DNA of 64,000 bases from Amycolatopsis nigrescens CSC17Ta-90 (GCF_000384315.1 NZ_ARVW01000001.1:5518157-5582156), one strand, 5' to 3'. Shown: positions 1 through 9,303, counted from the first letter of the stretch. Numbers and translations are program-made. Notes: a model not told the origin generated them from the letters alone.

Positions 1-557
1 ACGTCTACCGCGGGCTCAGCACCGAGTTCGGCAAGGTGGACACCTACGTGGACCTGCATCACCAGGGTGCCTGCTACGTGATGCCGGACGACCAGGACGA
101 GTTCGTCACGATGTCCATCTCCGGCAAGTTCGTGGACGACCCGGCGCAGACACCGGAATACCGGAAGTACCAGAAGAACTACGACCTGAACTACTCGAAG
201 AAGCTCAACGTCGCGGTGCACAACGCCCTGCAGGGCGCGGCGAACAACCGTCCGCTGTTCGGCAACATCACGCTGTACCCGCAGGACACCAACCTGCCCG
301 GCACCGGACTCGGCTCGTTCCAGCTGAACGGCAGCGGCGCGGTGCTCTTCGAGGTGCGAGGCCAGACCCAGACGCTGGGCCAGCAGTACCGCGCGGTGCT
401 CACCAAGACGGTCAACATCGGGCTGGACGGACTGCTCTCCTCGGTCGCCAGTGGCAGGGTGAACCAGCTCGACCCGGCCGCCTACGACGCCATCCCGCCG
501 CGCGGCCCCAACATCGGCACCCCCGCCGACGACTCGCGCGTCCTGGTCGACAACTAG
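1..557 (+). CDS. M14 family zinc carboxypeptidase, C-terminal part
   Basis: The reading frame enters from before base 1 and stops at TAG 555-557, so only about 185 C-terminal residues are present. The metal-binding region is seen as VDLHHQG, where a His of the M14 zinc site lies, and a later FEVRGQT segment fits the position of the catalytic Glu in this metallocarboxypeptidase fold. Family members remove C-terminal residues from peptides or cell-wall stem peptides and are usually exported; the signal peptide would lie outside the window. The gene is convergent with the flavoenzyme gene on the other strand and the two overlap by 4 bases. Substrate cannot be judged from this fragment. Confidence 0.75.
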   Translation, partial: VYRGLSTEFGKVDTYVDLHHQGACYVMPDDQDEFVTMSISGKFVDDPAQTPEYRKYQKNYDLNYSKKLNVAVHNALQGAANNRPLFGNITLYPQDTNLPGTGLGSFQLNGSGAVLFEVRGQTQTLGQQYRAVLTKTVNIGLDGLLSSVASGRVNQLDPAAYDAIPPRGPNIGTPADDSRVLVDN

Positions 558-1777
558 CTGCTGAGGTTCGGCCTGCTGTCCGGGCCGGTTTCGTCGAAGC
601 CGACCACGGGTGCGGTGGCGACGCCGAGCGCGCTGGCGCCGATGAGCTTGCGCGCGGCCAGGTTGCCCATCGGCATGAAGGTGCCGGCCTGGGCGTCGCG
701 CCACATCCGCTCGAACGGCAGCGACCGGGTATAGCAGGCGCCGCCGAGCACGTCGACGAGTCGTTGCAGCACGCGGACCGCGTTGTTGCTGGCCACGTAC
801 TTGACCAGCGCGCAGCGGGAGATCCCTTCCTGCACCCCGAGTTCGAACAGCCGCCTGCTGCGCACCTCGTCGGCGTGCCGGTACATCAGCGCGCGCGAGC
901 TCTCCACCAGGATCTCGCACTCGCCGATGGCGTCCTGGACCAGCGGGTCCGCCTCGCGGCCGCGGCGGGTGAGTTGCCGCGCCGCCCAGTCGACCGCGCC
1001 GGCGGCGATTCCGGTGTACACGGCGGAAAAGGCGGGCATCGCCCAGGACCACACCGTTTCGAAGACGCGCGCGTCGAGGTGCCCGACCGGCAGTGAGTGC
1101 ACCACGTCGGCGTCGGCCACGAAGACCTCGCTGAGGTCGAGGTCGTTGCTCTGGGTGGCCCGCATGCCCATGGTGTCCCAGGTCCGCAAGACCTCAACTC
1201 CCGGCTGGTCCAGCGCGATCTGGCAGAGCAGCAGCCGCGGCCCACCGTCGGCGTCCTCGTACCGTGCGGTGGTGGAGCAGTGGGTGGCCACGGAGGTGTT
1301 CGTCGCGAAGCTCTTCCGGCCGGTCAGCCGGAAACCGCCCGGCACCTTGACCGCCTTGCTCAGCGCGTCGGTCATGTCGTTGCGCAGCCCCATTTCGCTG
1401 GTGACCGACGCCCAGACCAGCTTGTCCTGCGCCGCTTTTCGGAGCAGCTGCTCCAGCCGGGGGTTCCGCGTGCGGCGCCAGACCGACGCCCACTGCCCGA
1501 GCGGGGAGATGTGCATGGTCACCGAGAGCGCGGTCGCGCCGTCGCCCATCGCGAGCCGTTCCAGCACCGGCAGGATTTCCGGCAGCCCGGCGCCGAGCCC
1601 GCCCAACTCGGTGGGCACCGACAGCCGCAGGAAACCGGCGGCCCGGAGTTCGTCGTAGTTCTCGTGCGGGAAGGTGTTCTCCCGGTCATGCCCGGCCGCG
1701 CGTTCGGCGAACCGGTCCGCGAGCTCGCCCGCCCGGTGCTCGAGTTCCCGCTGTTCGGTAGTCAGGCACTGCTTCAC
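554..1777 (-). CDS. acyl-CoA dehydrogenase-fold flavoenzyme, possibly a DszC/SfnB-like monooxygenase
   Basis: The 407-residue protein has the three-domain acyl-CoA dehydrogenase fold: helical N-terminus, central beta domain with WASVTSEMG and GRKSFATN, and a C-terminal helical bundle ending in PFERMWRDAQ. In true dehydrogenases the stretch after this reads close to YEGTNEIQ; here it is FMPMGNLAA, as in flavin-dependent monooxygenases of this fold (DszC, SfnB, HpaH types). GTG at 1777 is chosen because it overlaps the TGA of the ABC ATPase gene (GTGA), which implies translational coupling as the last gene of a five-gene operon. Linked to a sulfonate-type importer, it plausibly oxidises an imported organosulfur compound. 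That role is inference; a catabolic dehydrogenase remains possible. Confidence 0.8.
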   Translation of the reverse strand: MKQCLTTEQRELEHRAGELADRFAERAAGHDRENTFPHENYDELRAAGFLRLSVPTELGGLGAGLPEILPVLERLAMGDGATALSVTMHISPLGQWASVWRRTRNPRLEQLLRKAAQDKLVWASVTSEMGLRNDMTDALSKAVKVPGGFRLTGRKSFATNTSVATHCSTTARYEDADGGPRLLLCQIALDQPGVEVLRTWDTMGMRATQSNDLDLSEVFVADADVVHSLPVGHLDARVFETVWSWAMPAFSAVYTGIAAGAVDWAARQLTRRGREADPLVQDAIGECEILVESSRALMYRHADEVRSRRLFELGVQEGISRCALVKYVASNNAVRVLQRLVDVLGGACYTRSLPFERMWRDAQAGTFMPMGNLAARKLIGASALGVATAPVVGFDETGPDSRPNLSS

Positions 1778-2577
1778 AGACTCTCCTTGGTCCTGTCCCC
1801 GGCCCGGCTCAGCAGCCGCGCCACCTCGCCCCGCAGGGACACGAACTCGGCCGACTCCCTGGTGGTGATCTGGTCCCGAATGGCAGGCAGCGAGACCGCC
1901 AGGTCGGCGACGATGGTGCCCGGCGAGCTGGACAGCACGAGCACCCGGTCGCCCAGGTACACGCTCTCGTCGATGTCGTGCGTGACCAGGAGAACCGTGC
2001 TGCCGCGTTCCTGCCGCACCCGGCGCAGCAGGTCTTCGAGCTCGAACCGGGTCTGCGCGTCCACCGAGGCGAACGGTTCGTCCATCAGCAGCAGCGCGGG
2101 CCTGCTCGCCAGCGCCCTGGCGATCGAGACGCGCTGCTGCATGCCGCCGGAGAGCTGCCACGGGTACTTGCCGCCGACCCCGGCGAGCCCGACCCAGCCG
2201 AGCGCCTCCTTGGCACGTTCCCGGCGTGCGGCGCGGTCGAGACCCCGCCAGCGCAACGGGAACTCGACGTTGTGCCGCACGGAAAGCCAGGGGAACAGCG
2301 AGCGGCTGTAGTCCTGGAAGACCACCGCCAGATCGTCCGGAACCCCGGACACCAGATCACCGTGCAGCCGCACCTCACCCCCGGTCGGCCGGACGAGGCC
2401 GGCGATGCAGCGCAGCAGCGTCGACTTCCCGCAGCCGGACGGCCCGACGATGCAGGCCAGTTCCCCAGGCGCCACGGTGAACGACAGGTCGTGCACGGCG
2501 ACGTGCGCGCGGTGATCTTCCGCGAGGTCTTCCGGGTAGCTGTGGCTGAGGCCGTGTACTTCGAGCATGGTCGGCAC
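1774..2577 (-). CDS. ABC transporter ATP-binding protein, SsuB/TauB type
   Basis: This cytoplasmic ATPase of 267 residues powers the importer encoded with it. It shows Walker A GPSGCGKST, a Q-loop in VFQDYSRSLFPW, the signature LSGGMQQRVSIARAL, Walker B LLLMDEPFASVD and the switch His in VTHDIDE. Length and motif spelling match the nitrate/sulfonate/taurine subfamily. GTG at 2577 starts just after the upstream permease stop (TGA 2581-2579); an internal ATG at 2568 is also possible. The 3' end overlaps the flavoenzyme start by 4 bases. Confidence 0.92.
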   Translation of the reverse strand: MPTMLEVHGLSHSYPEDLAEDHRAHVAVHDLSFTVAPGELACIVGPSGCGKSTLLRCIAGLVRPTGGEVRLHGDLVSGVPDDLAVVFQDYSRSLFPWLSVRHNVEFPLRWRGLDRAARRERAKEALGWVGLAGVGGKYPWQLSGGMQQRVSIARALASRPALLLMDEPFASVDAQTRFELEDLLRRVRQERGSTVLLVTHDIDESVYLGDRVLVLSSSPGTIVADLAVSLPAIRDQITTRESAEFVSLRGEVARLLSRAGDRTKESL

Positions 2578-2578
2578 A

Positions 2579-3382
2579 TCAAGCTCCCGTGTGCAGTAGG
2601 GCCTCGCGGGCCGGTTGCCGGCGGAGTACCCGGTGCTCCACCCCGAGCAGCAAGGTGTTCAGGCCGTAGCCGAGCACGCCGAGCAGGACGATCCCGGACC
2701 ACAGGTCGGGGAAGTCGAACGCCTCCTGCGCGGAGATCAGCGCGTACCCGATCCCGTTCAGCGCGCCGACCATTTCGGACAGCACCATCAGGATCAGGGC
2801 GATGGACAGGCTCAGCCGTAGCCCGGCGAAGATCTTCGGCAGCGCGGCCGGCAGCACCACCATGGCGATCCAGTAGCGCGCCGGGGTGCGGAACGACTTC
2901 GCCGTTTCCTCCTGGGTCCTGCTGACCGACCGGACCCCGTCCACGGTGTTGAGCAGGATCGGCCACACCGAGCCGAAGACGATGGTGGCCAGCTGCATCT
3001 CGGTGCCGATGCCCAGCAGGACCATGAACACCGGGATCAGCGTCGGCGGTGGGATCGCCCGCGCGAACGCGAAGAGCGGCCCGGCGTAGTCCATCCCGGT
3101 CCGGGAGCGGCCGAACGCGGTGCCAAGTCCGACGCCGAGCACGACGGCGATGGACCAGCCGGCGAGCACCCTGCCGATGCTGGGCAGCACGTTCTCGTAC
3201 ACGGTGTCGGTGAGGAACAGCCTGGACGGCGGCCCGGAGAACCAGAGTCCGGCCGAGTTGGCCAGTATTTCGCTCGGCGGTGGGAAGAAGACGCTGTTGG
3301 CGGCGCGTGTCGCGAGTTCCCAGACGGCCACGGCGGCGATGAACAGCAGCCAGGTCCGCAGGAAGCGGTTGATCCCGTTCAC
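2579..3382 (-). CDS. ABC transporter permease, SsuC/TauC type
   Basis: A 267-residue integral membrane permease with about six hydrophobic segments. The cytoplasmic coupling loop EETAKSFRTPARYWIAMVVL fits the EAA motif that contacts the ATPase, and FFPPPSEI near the N-terminus is typical of sulfonate/taurine-type permeases. ATG at 3382 overlaps the upstream permease stop by 4 bases (ATGA). It is the second of two different permeases in the operon, so the channel is probably a heterodimer, whereas most Ssu systems use one permease gene. Confidence 0.9.
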   Translation of the reverse strand: MNGINRFLRTWLLFIAAVAVWELATRAANSVFFPPPSEILANSAGLWFSGPPSRLFLTDTVYENVLPSIGRVLAGWSIAVVLGVGLGTAFGRSRTGMDYAGPLFAFARAIPPPTLIPVFMVLLGIGTEMQLATIVFGSVWPILLNTVDGVRSVSRTQEETAKSFRTPARYWIAMVVLPAALPKIFAGLRLSLSIALILMVLSEMVGALNGIGYALISAQEAFDFPDLWSGIVLLGVLGYGLNTLLLGVEHRVLRRQPAREALLHTGA

Positions 3383-4137
3383 CCCGCCACCTCGTTCCAG
3401 CGGAACAGCCGGCGGCCGAGCCGCTCCAGGCCGTCGTTGATCAGGTAGCCGATCAGGCCGGCCACCACCGTGCCGGCCAGCACCAGGTCCATCCGGCCAG
3501 GCCCGCCGCGGGCCTCCAGGATGAACCGGCCGATGCCCAGCTCGGTGCCGGCCTGGAACTCGACGCTCACCACGAGAATGAGCGCGATCATGGCGGAGAG
3601 CCGGATCCCGGTGAAGATGAACGGCGCGGCGTTCGGCAGCGCCACCGATGACAGCATTCTGGCCTTGGGGGTGCCGGAGGAGCGTGCCGTCTCGACAAGC
3701 AGCGGGTCGATCTCGCCGAGCGCGTAGATCGTGTTGTACAGGATCGGCCAGATCGCCGCGTACACGGCGAGCGTGATCTTGGCGTCCGGGCCGCTGCCGA
3801 CGAGCACCATCACCAGCGGGATCAGCGCGACCGACGGGATCGGCCGGAGGAACTCGACGATCGCGCGGGTGGCGGTCCGCAGGCCGGGCACGCTGCCCAG
3901 CACCAGCCCGGCCGGCACCCCGACGGCGATCACGATGGCGAGCGCGATCGCCCAGGCGAGCAAGGTGGCGATCACGTCGCGCAGGAACGGTTCCTGGCCG
4001 AGGAGTTCGGCCATCCGGCCGAGCACGACGCTCGGCGGGGGCAGGAACTCCCGCCGGACCAGTGCCGACCTGACGGCCGCTTCCCAGAGCAGGAAGAAAC
4101 CGAGCAGGCCGGCAAGGCCCCTGGTCGTCCGGTTCAC
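3379..4137 (-). CDS. ABC transporter permease, SsuC/TauC type
   Basis: A 252-residue permease with the N-terminal FLPPPSVVLGR segment, several transmembrane helices and an EAA-like loop at VETARSSGTPKARMLSSVAL. GTG at 4137 is the start because it follows the TGA of a 17-codon open frame by one base, and no Shine-Dalgarno sequence precedes it, so translation probably depends on ribosomes arriving from upstream. It pairs with the next permease (4-base overlap) to form the membrane part of the importer. Confidence 0.9.
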   Translation of the reverse strand: MNRTTRGLAGLLGFFLLWEAAVRSALVRREFLPPPSVVLGRMAELLGQEPFLRDVIATLLAWAIALAIVIAVGVPAGLVLGSVPGLRTATRAIVEFLRPIPSVALIPLVMVLVGSGPDAKITLAVYAAIWPILYNTIYALGEIDPLLVETARSSGTPKARMLSSVALPNAAPFIFTGIRLSAMIALILVVSVEFQAGTELGIGRFILEARGGPGRMDLVLAGTVVAGLIGYLINDGLERLGRRLFRWNEVAG

Positions 4138-4138
4138 G

Positions 4139-4192
4139 TCAGCGGTTCAGGTGGTCGTTGTTTATGTGGTCGTTGTTTATGTCGCCGTTCAT
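4139..4192 (-). CDS. 17-codon junction open frame with tandem repeat
   Basis: ATG 4192-4190 overlaps the stop of the binding-protein gene (ATGA). The frame encodes MNGDINNDHINNDHLNR and ends one base before the permease GTG. It contains two perfect tandem copies of a 15-bp unit (4151-4165 and 4166-4180) plus a degenerate third. It may only pass ribosomes from one gene to the next; a functional peptide is unproven. Confidence 0.35.
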   Translation of the reverse strand: MNGDINNDHINNDHLNR

Positions 4193-5211
4193 GTGGCTGC
4201 CGGTTTCGCGATCATCGAGGCGGCGTCGAGCTGCTTGTTGATGGTGCCGAACTCGAGCAGCACGTCGGGCACCCGCTGCAGCCGCGAAGGGTCCAATGTG
4301 GACTGGAAGGTGAGCAGGTTGGTCAGCTGCGCGGTGCCGTGGTCCACCTTGGCGAACTCGACCAGCAGCGGCTCGATCTTGCTGCGGTCCGCGGCCTCGT
4401 CGGTGGCCTTCTGCATCGCGCGTTGGAAGGCGGCGACCGTTTTCGGGCTCTCCTTGGCGAACTTGGCCTGCGCGCCGTAGCCCGCGGTGGGGAAGTCCTG
4501 CGTCGGGCCAGTGGCGGTGTCGAAGACCGGGACGGCGCCGACGGTGGTGGCGGCCTGGGTGATGAACGGTTCGGTCATGAAGGCCGCGTCGACGTCGCCG
4601 CGCTGCAGTGCGGCGGCCATGTCCGGGAACGGCACCCCGACCCAGTTGACCTTGCCGAAGTCCACGCCCGCGGTTTTCATCACGGACTTGACCAGGGTGT
4701 CGCAGATGGTGTTCTTCGCGGTGATGGCGATCTTCTTCTCGGCCATGTCCTGCACGCTCTTCACCGAGGAGTTCGGCATGGCCACGACCATTGTGCTCTT
4801 CGGCCCGGCGGAGGAGGCGTCGGCGACGAACTGGATGTCGGCGGCACCAGTGGCCTGCGCGACGAAGAACGGTGTATAGCTGCCGTAGGCGATGTCCACT
4901 TCGCCATTGATCAACTTTGTCAGCGACGCCTGACCGGTCGGCGAGACGACCGGTTCGATTTCGAGACCTTCCTGCCTGAAATAGCCGTTCTTTTCGGCGA
5001 GGTGGTACGACGCGACGTCGATTGTGGACATAATCGAGATCTTGATCTTGGATTTCTCGAGCGTGCCGTTGGCGGCGCCGTCCGCGCTGTTGTCGGAACC
5101 GCCGAGCAGGCCGCAACCGCCCAGTGCGGCCAGCAGGCCGAGCATGGTGGTGAATACGCCCAGCCTGGCGCGCGCCCCGTGCGGCGTTATGTCGTGTCGA
5201 AGCAAAACCAC
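4189..5211 (-). CDS. ABC transporter substrate-binding lipoprotein, SsuA/NMT1-like
   Basis: The 340-residue product has an N-terminal lipoprotein signal: Arg-rich start, hydrophobic LGLLAALGGC and a lipobox Cys, so the mature protein should be anchored outside the membrane. The body is an NMT1/SsuA-like periplasmic-binding fold, with IDVASYHLAEKNGYFRQEGL near the N-terminus and VGVPFPDMAAALQRGDVDAA in the second lobe. It captures an anion such as a sulfonate, nitrate or taurine; the ligand cannot be read from the sequence. The GTG at 5211 sits directly on an AGGAG; a TTG at 5205 has a better 5-base spacing and may be the true start. First gene of the operon, divergent from cvnA. Confidence 0.88.
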   Translation of the reverse strand: MVLLRHDITPHGARARLGVFTTMLGLLAALGGCGLLGGSDNSADGAANGTLEKSKIKISIMSTIDVASYHLAEKNGYFRQEGLEIEPVVSPTGQASLTKLINGEVDIAYGSYTPFFVAQATGAADIQFVADASSAGPKSTMVVAMPNSSVKSVQDMAEKKIAITAKNTICDTLVKSVMKTAGVDFGKVNWVGVPFPDMAAALQRGDVDAAFMTEPFITQAATTVGAVPVFDTATGPTQDFPTAGYGAQAKFAKESPKTVAAFQRAMQKATDEAADRSKIEPLLVEFAKVDHGTAQLTNLLTFQSTLDPSRLQRVPDVLLEFGTINKQLDAASMIAKPAAT

Positions 5212-5560
5212 TCCTGATGGGGACTGAGGTCGGAGTCGATCCGGTGTTCCCGGGTGGAAGATCTGGCATGATTCCGGTACTCGGGGTCACTGTAAAGAGC
5301 TGATCATCGGGTTTACTTACCGTGGTGAGCGTTACGCAGTGTGCCCGTCATTGCGCTCCCTGCGGTTACCTCCCGGCGGGGGTTACATCCGCATGGTGAG
5401 TTCGCTACCTTTTGCACCCGCGAGGGCGGCGATGCGCTCTGGCATTCGTACGTGCATTCGTACGTCCATTTGGGTTAATTTGGTGAAAGAGCTGCGACAC
5501 CGACGCCGAATCGGCCCGGTCAACTGTCCCGTGCGTATCCGGAACGATGGTGGTAAAGCG
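5212..5560. promoter_or_regulatory. divergent intergenic region with 12-bp tandem repeat
   Basis: About 350 bases separate the ABC operon (-) and the conservon (+), so both promoters should lie here. Two tandem copies of CATTCGTACGT(G/C), each containing the palindrome CGTACG, occupy 5443-5466, followed by another CATT. The frame of the sensor kinase stays open upstream to 5339, so a longer N-terminus is formally possible, but that region lacks the codon bias of the gene. Confidence 0.4.
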
Positions 5561-8248
5561 GTGCCGACTACAGAAGCGCTACGGGCGCCGGAGACCCCGG
5601 CCAGTGAACAGGCCGCCCCGGAGGAGGCGGCGCCACCGGCGAAACCGTGGCTGAGCGTGCGTCACTGGCGGCTGCGCTCCAAGCTCGCGCTGGTGCTGAT
5701 CATCCCGGCGCTCACCGCGCTGGGCCTCGGCGGTCTCCGCGCGATCAACGAGTTCAGCCGCGCGCAGGACTTCCACCAGACGGTCAGCCAGGTCGACGTC
5801 GCCGCGAAGGTGACGGCCGTGGTGCAGGAGCTGCAGCAGGAGCGGAACCTGACGGTCGCGATGATCTCGGCGGGCGGCGCGCGCATCACCGGCCGGAGCG
5901 CGCTCGACGACCAGATCGCCGACGTCGACCGGGCCGCCGCCGCGCTGCGTGCGGCGGCCGGTGAGCTGACCACTTCAGACCAGGCCGCCAGGAACCGCTA
6001 TCAGCAAGGGCTGCAACGGCTCAACGCGCTCGCTCCACTGAGGATGGCGGCCAGCACGCCGACCTATCCCGACCTCTCGGCCTTCGGTACCTACTCGTCC
6101 ATCATCGACTCGCTCGTCCAGCTCGGGCGCGAGGTCAACACGTCGGTCACCGACCGGGAGCTGCTCCGCCAGGGCACCAGTACGCAGGCGATGAGCGAGG
6201 CCAAGGAGTTCCTCGCCAAGGAGAGCGCCGCGCTGCAGATCGCCGCCGGGCGCCACGAGTTCCCGGGCGACCTGCTCGACCAGGCCCGTGCCGCGCAGGC
6301 CGGTTCCCGCGCGTCGCTGGCCGGTTTCATGGCCAACGCGACCCCTGCCGAGCAGCGGCTGCACTCGGACACGGTGAGCGGGCCGGAGGTGGACGACCGC
6401 GAGCGGATCAAGCAGGCGGGGTTCGTGTTCGCCGACGGGGACAAGCCGCTGACCATCGAGAGCGGGCGGCTCACCACCACCAGCGCCGCCACCCTCGGGA
6501 AGTACCGGGAGGTGGAGAACGCACTGCTGAGCGCGTTGCGGGGGCACGCGACCGAGTTGGCCCAGTCGGCCACCGCCACCGCCTGGAGCTACTCCGGCGG
6601 GGTGCTCGTCGCGGTGCTCGCCGCGCTGGTGCTGATGCTGGTGATCGCCCGCTCGATGCTGAGCCCGTTGCGGGCGCTGCGGGCCAATGCGCTGGACGTG
6701 GCCTACGTGCGGTTGCCGGGCATGGTGCGGAGCATTCTGGACAACCCGAACCCGGTCGAGGCGGCCAAAAAAGCGATCGACCCGGTGCCGGTGGACACCA
6801 ACGAGGAGATCGGTGAGGTGGCCCGGTCCTTCGACGTGGTGCACGAGCAGGCGGTCCGGCTGGCGGCCGAGCAGGCGCTGCTGCGGAACAACGTGAACGG
6901 CATGTTCGTCAACCTTTCCCGGCGCTCGCAGCGGCTGGTGGAACGCCAGCTCGGCGTGATCGACCGGCTGGAGGCCGAGGAGCAGGACCCCGACCAGCTA
7001 GCCAGCCTGTTCGAGCTGGACCACCTGGCGACCCGGCTCCGGCGCAACGGCGAGAGCCTGCTGGTGCTCGCCGGCGCCGGGCTGGCGAAGTCGGTGCCCA
7101 AGCCGGTGTCGGCGGCCGACGTCATCGGTGCCGCGGTGTCGGAGGTGGAGCAGTACGCGCGCATCGAGGTCGGCGCGGTGCCGGACGTGCAGGTGCAGGG
7201 GTTGACCATTCACGACCTGGTGCACCTGCTGGCCGAATTGCTGGACAACGCGACCTACTTCTCCGAGCCGGAGACCAAGGTCGGCGTGCGCGCGGTGATC
7301 ACCAGGAAGAAGGCGCTGGCCATCCAGATCACCGACAGCGGCGTCGGCATGTCCGAAGAGCAGTACGCCGAGGCGAACCGGCGGCTGGCCGACCCGCCGG
7401 CGCTGGAGGTGTCGGTGACCAGGCGGATGGGCCTCTACGTGGTCTCCCGGCTGGCCCAGCGGCACCGGATCGAGGTGCGGCTGCGGGAACGGCAGGAGAT
7501 CGAGAGCGGCCTGGTGGCCAGGATCGTGGTGCCGGCCGACCTGCTGGTCGGATCGCCGTCGCCCGATCCGCGGTCCCCGCACCAGGACTCCTGGCCTTCG
7601 CTGCCTTCCCTGCCGGTGGTCACCGAGCCGGTGATCGCCGAGCCCCGCGAGCCGATCAGGCTGGACGACCTGATCGCGGGCTCGTCGGCACCCGCGTTCC
7701 TCAGCCCGCCCGCCTATCACGCCGGTGCGGACCAGTCGTCCGGGATCCGGTTGCCGAGACGCGAGCGGCCACCCGATCAGTCCATTAAGGACACGGCGTC
7801 CACAGGCTACCCAGACGACCCGGACAACGCGGTGACGCGGCGGTTGCCGATCTACCAGTCGGTGCTGTCGCGGTGGTTCACCGAACTGGAGGAGTCGGGG
7901 GAGCCGGACGCCGGAGGGACCGCGGCGCCCGAACCTGCCGAGAGCACGGAAGCGGCCGATTGGCGGAGCCCGTCCGACGACGGCTGGCAGAAGGCGCGTT
8001 CGTTGCTGGCGTCGAAGCAGCCGCTGACCACCGCGACCGGTATGCCCAAGCGGGTGCCCAACGAGTTCCTGGTCCCCGGCTCGGTCGAACCCGGCCACGA
8101 CTCCTTCACGCCCGCCGAACCCGAGCCGCCGGTGGCGGTCCCGGTTTCGCGGCTTCCGGACGTGACGAGGGAACGGATGGTGCGGTTCCAGCGCGGTTAC
8201 ACCAGCGGCCGGCACGCGCTCACCGACCAGCCGGGAACGGGGGAATAG
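5561..8248 (+). CDS. conservon sensor-like histidine kinase (CvnA type) with NIT domain
   Basis: The protein is about 895 residues from the GTG at 5561. It has a transmembrane helix near residues 42-58, an extracellular nitrate/nitrite-sensing-like (NIT) domain, a second helix near 344-367, a HAMP-like linker, a helical region with [10 protein letters not shown], and a HATPase domain with N-box [12 protein letters not shown] and G-box DSGVGMSE. A long Pro-rich tail ends with [14 protein letters not shown] and RMVRFQRGY, typical of CvnA proteins. In conservons this membrane protein is thought to act through the roadblock and GTPase partners rather than a response regulator. The start is uncertain; GTG 5482 and further upstream codons are in frame. 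The roadblock gene follows 2 bases after the stop. Confidence 0.87.
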   Translation: MPTTEALRAPETPASEQAAPEEAAPPAKPWLSVRHWRLRSKLALVLIIPALTALGLGGLRAINEFSRAQDFHQTVSQVDVAAKVTAVVQELQQERNLTVAMISAGGARITGRSALDDQIADVDRAAAALRAAAGELTTSDQAARNRYQQGLQRLNALAPLRMAASTPTYPDLSAFGTYSSIIDSLVQLGREVNTSVTDRELLRQGTSTQAMSEAKEFLAKESAALQIAAGRHEFPGDLLDQARAAQAGSRASLAGFMANATPAEQRLHSDTVSGPEVDDRERIKQAGFVFADGDKPLTIESGRLTTTSAATLGKYREVENALLSALRGHATELAQSATATAWSYSGGVLVAVLAALVLMLVIARSMLSPLRALRANALDVAYVRLPGMVRSILDNPNPVEAAKKAIDPVPVDTNEEIGEVARSFDVVHEQAVRLAAEQALLRNNVNGMFVNLSRRSQRLVERQLGVIDRLEAEEQDPDQLASLFELDHLATRLRRNGESLLVLAGAGLAKSVPKPVSAADVIGAAVSEVEQYARIEVGAVPDVQVQGLTIHDLVHLLAELLDNATYFSEPETKVGVRAVITRKKALAIQITDSGVGMSEEQYAEANRRLADPPALEVSVTRRMGLYVVSRLAQRHRIEVRLRERQEIESGLVARIVVPADLLVGSPSPDPRSPHQDSWPSLPSLPVVTEPVIAEPREPIRLDDLIAGSSAPAFLSPPAYHAGADQSSGIRLPRRERPPDQSIKDTASTGYPDDPDNAVTRRLPIYQSVLSRWFTELEESGEPDAGGTAAPEPAESTEAADWRSPSDDGWQKARSLLASKQPLTTATGMPKRVPNEFLVPGSVEPGHDSFTPAEPEPPVAVPVSRLPDVTRERMVRFQRGYTSGRHALTDQPGTGE

Positions 8249-8250
8249 CG

Positions 8251-8664
8251 ATGACGAGGATGGAACAGGCGGCGGCGCAGGGCGATTTCGCCTGGCTGGT
8301 CACGGACTTCGTGCGCCGGGTGCCCGGGGCGGCGCACGCGGCGGTGGTCTCCGCCGACGGGCTGATCCTGGCGTCGTCGCGGGGGCTGCCGAAGGACAGG
8401 GCGGATCAGCTCTCCGCCGTCGCGTCCGGGCTGACCAGCCTGGCCAGCGGCGCGGCGCGGATCTTCGACGGCGGCCCGGTGGCGCAGACCGTGATCGAGA
8501 TGACCAACGGCTTCCTGTTCCTGATGTCGGTGTCGGACGGGTCCTGCCTTGCCGTGCTGGGGCCACCTGGCGGCGACATCGGCCTGGTGGTCTACGAGAT
8601 GACCTTGCTGGTGGACCGGGTCGGCAGGCAGCTGACCCCGGCGAGGCGCGGGCAGGATTCTTAG
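8251..8664 (+). CDS. roadblock/LC7 domain protein (CvnB type)
   Basis: A 137-residue single-domain roadblock/LC7 protein. The N-terminal [31 protein letters not shown] is followed by the second half with [23 protein letters not shown] and the closing [15 protein letters not shown] helix. Homologues bind and modulate the small GTPase encoded beside them and associate with the sensor kinase at the membrane. It lies 2 bases after cvnA and 15 bases before the GTPase gene. In most conservons a DUF742 gene comes next; here it is missing. Confidence 0.9.
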   Translation: MTRMEQAAAQGDFAWLVTDFVRRVPGAAHAAVVSADGLILASSRGLPKDRADQLSAVASGLTSLASGAARIFDGGPVAQTVIEMTNGFLFLMSVSDGSCLAVLGPPGGDIGLVVYEMTLLVDRVGRQLTPARRGQDS

Positions 8665-8679
8665 TGGAAAGGGTTGCCG

Positions 8680-9300
8680 GTGGGCTTTGGTGAGTTCGGT
8701 TCCGGCTCAGATGCGGCAGATGCGGCAGACGTGCCGGTCGCGACCGGACCGACTTCTTCGGCGAAGATCGTGATCGCCGGCGGCTTCGGCGTGGGCAAGA
8801 CCACCATGGTCGGCGCGGTCTCCGAGATCGATCCGCTGACCACGGAGGCGGCGATGACCGAGGCCGGCGGATCGGTGGACGACGCCTCGGCGACCCCGGA
8901 CAAGGTCTCCACCACGGTGGCGATGGATTTCGGCCGGATCTCGCTGGACTCGGATCTGGTGCTGTACATGTTCGGCACCCCTGGCCAGCACCGGTTCTGG
9001 TTCATGTGGGACGACCTCGCGCTCGGCGCGATCGGCGCGGTGGTGCTGGTGGACACCCGCCGGGTGGCCGACGCGTTCGGGTCGATCGACTTCTTCGAGC
9101 ACCGCAAGCTGCCCTACATCGTCGCGATCAACTGCTTCGACCGGCTGCTGCACCACCAGATCGACGAGGTCAGGGACGCGCTGACGATCTCGCCGTCGAT
9201 CCCGATCATCGCCTGCGACGTGCGGGAACGGGAGTCCGCCAAGCAGGTGCTGATCTCCGTGGTGCGGCACGCCATCGAGCGCGAGTCGGCGGCGGGCTGA
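8680..9300 (+). CDS. conservon small GTPase (CvnD type)
   Basis: A cytoplasmic P-loop GTPase of about 206 residues. It has Walker A GGFGVGKTT, a switch-II segment MFGTPGQHRFWFMW and a region AINCFDRL in place of the usual NKxD guanine-specificity motif. The last two features are typical of the MglA/CvnD-like family. GTG at 8680 is preferred over TTG 8674 because GGAAAGGG lies 6 bases upstream. Such GTPases cycle with the roadblock partner to relay signals from CvnA; Streptomyces conservons influence development and antibiotic production. Last gene of the operon; it ends 3 bases before the convergent ramB-like gene. Confidence 0.9.
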   Translation: MGFGEFGSGSDAADAADVPVATGPTSSAKIVIAGGFGVGKTTMVGAVSEIDPLTTEAAMTEAGGSVDDASATPDKVSTTVAMDFGRISLDSDLVLYMFGTPGQHRFWFMWDDLALGAIGAVVLVDTRRVADAFGSIDFFEHRKLPYIVAINCFDRLLHHQIDEVRDALTISPSIPIIACDVRERESAKQVLISVVRHAIERESAAG

Positions 9301-9303
9301 GCG

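Noticed and set aside
1097..2311. 404-codon + strand frame opposite the flavoenzyme and ATPase genes
   Set aside because: Antisense shadow of two genes with clear motifs; no ribosome-binding site or domain.
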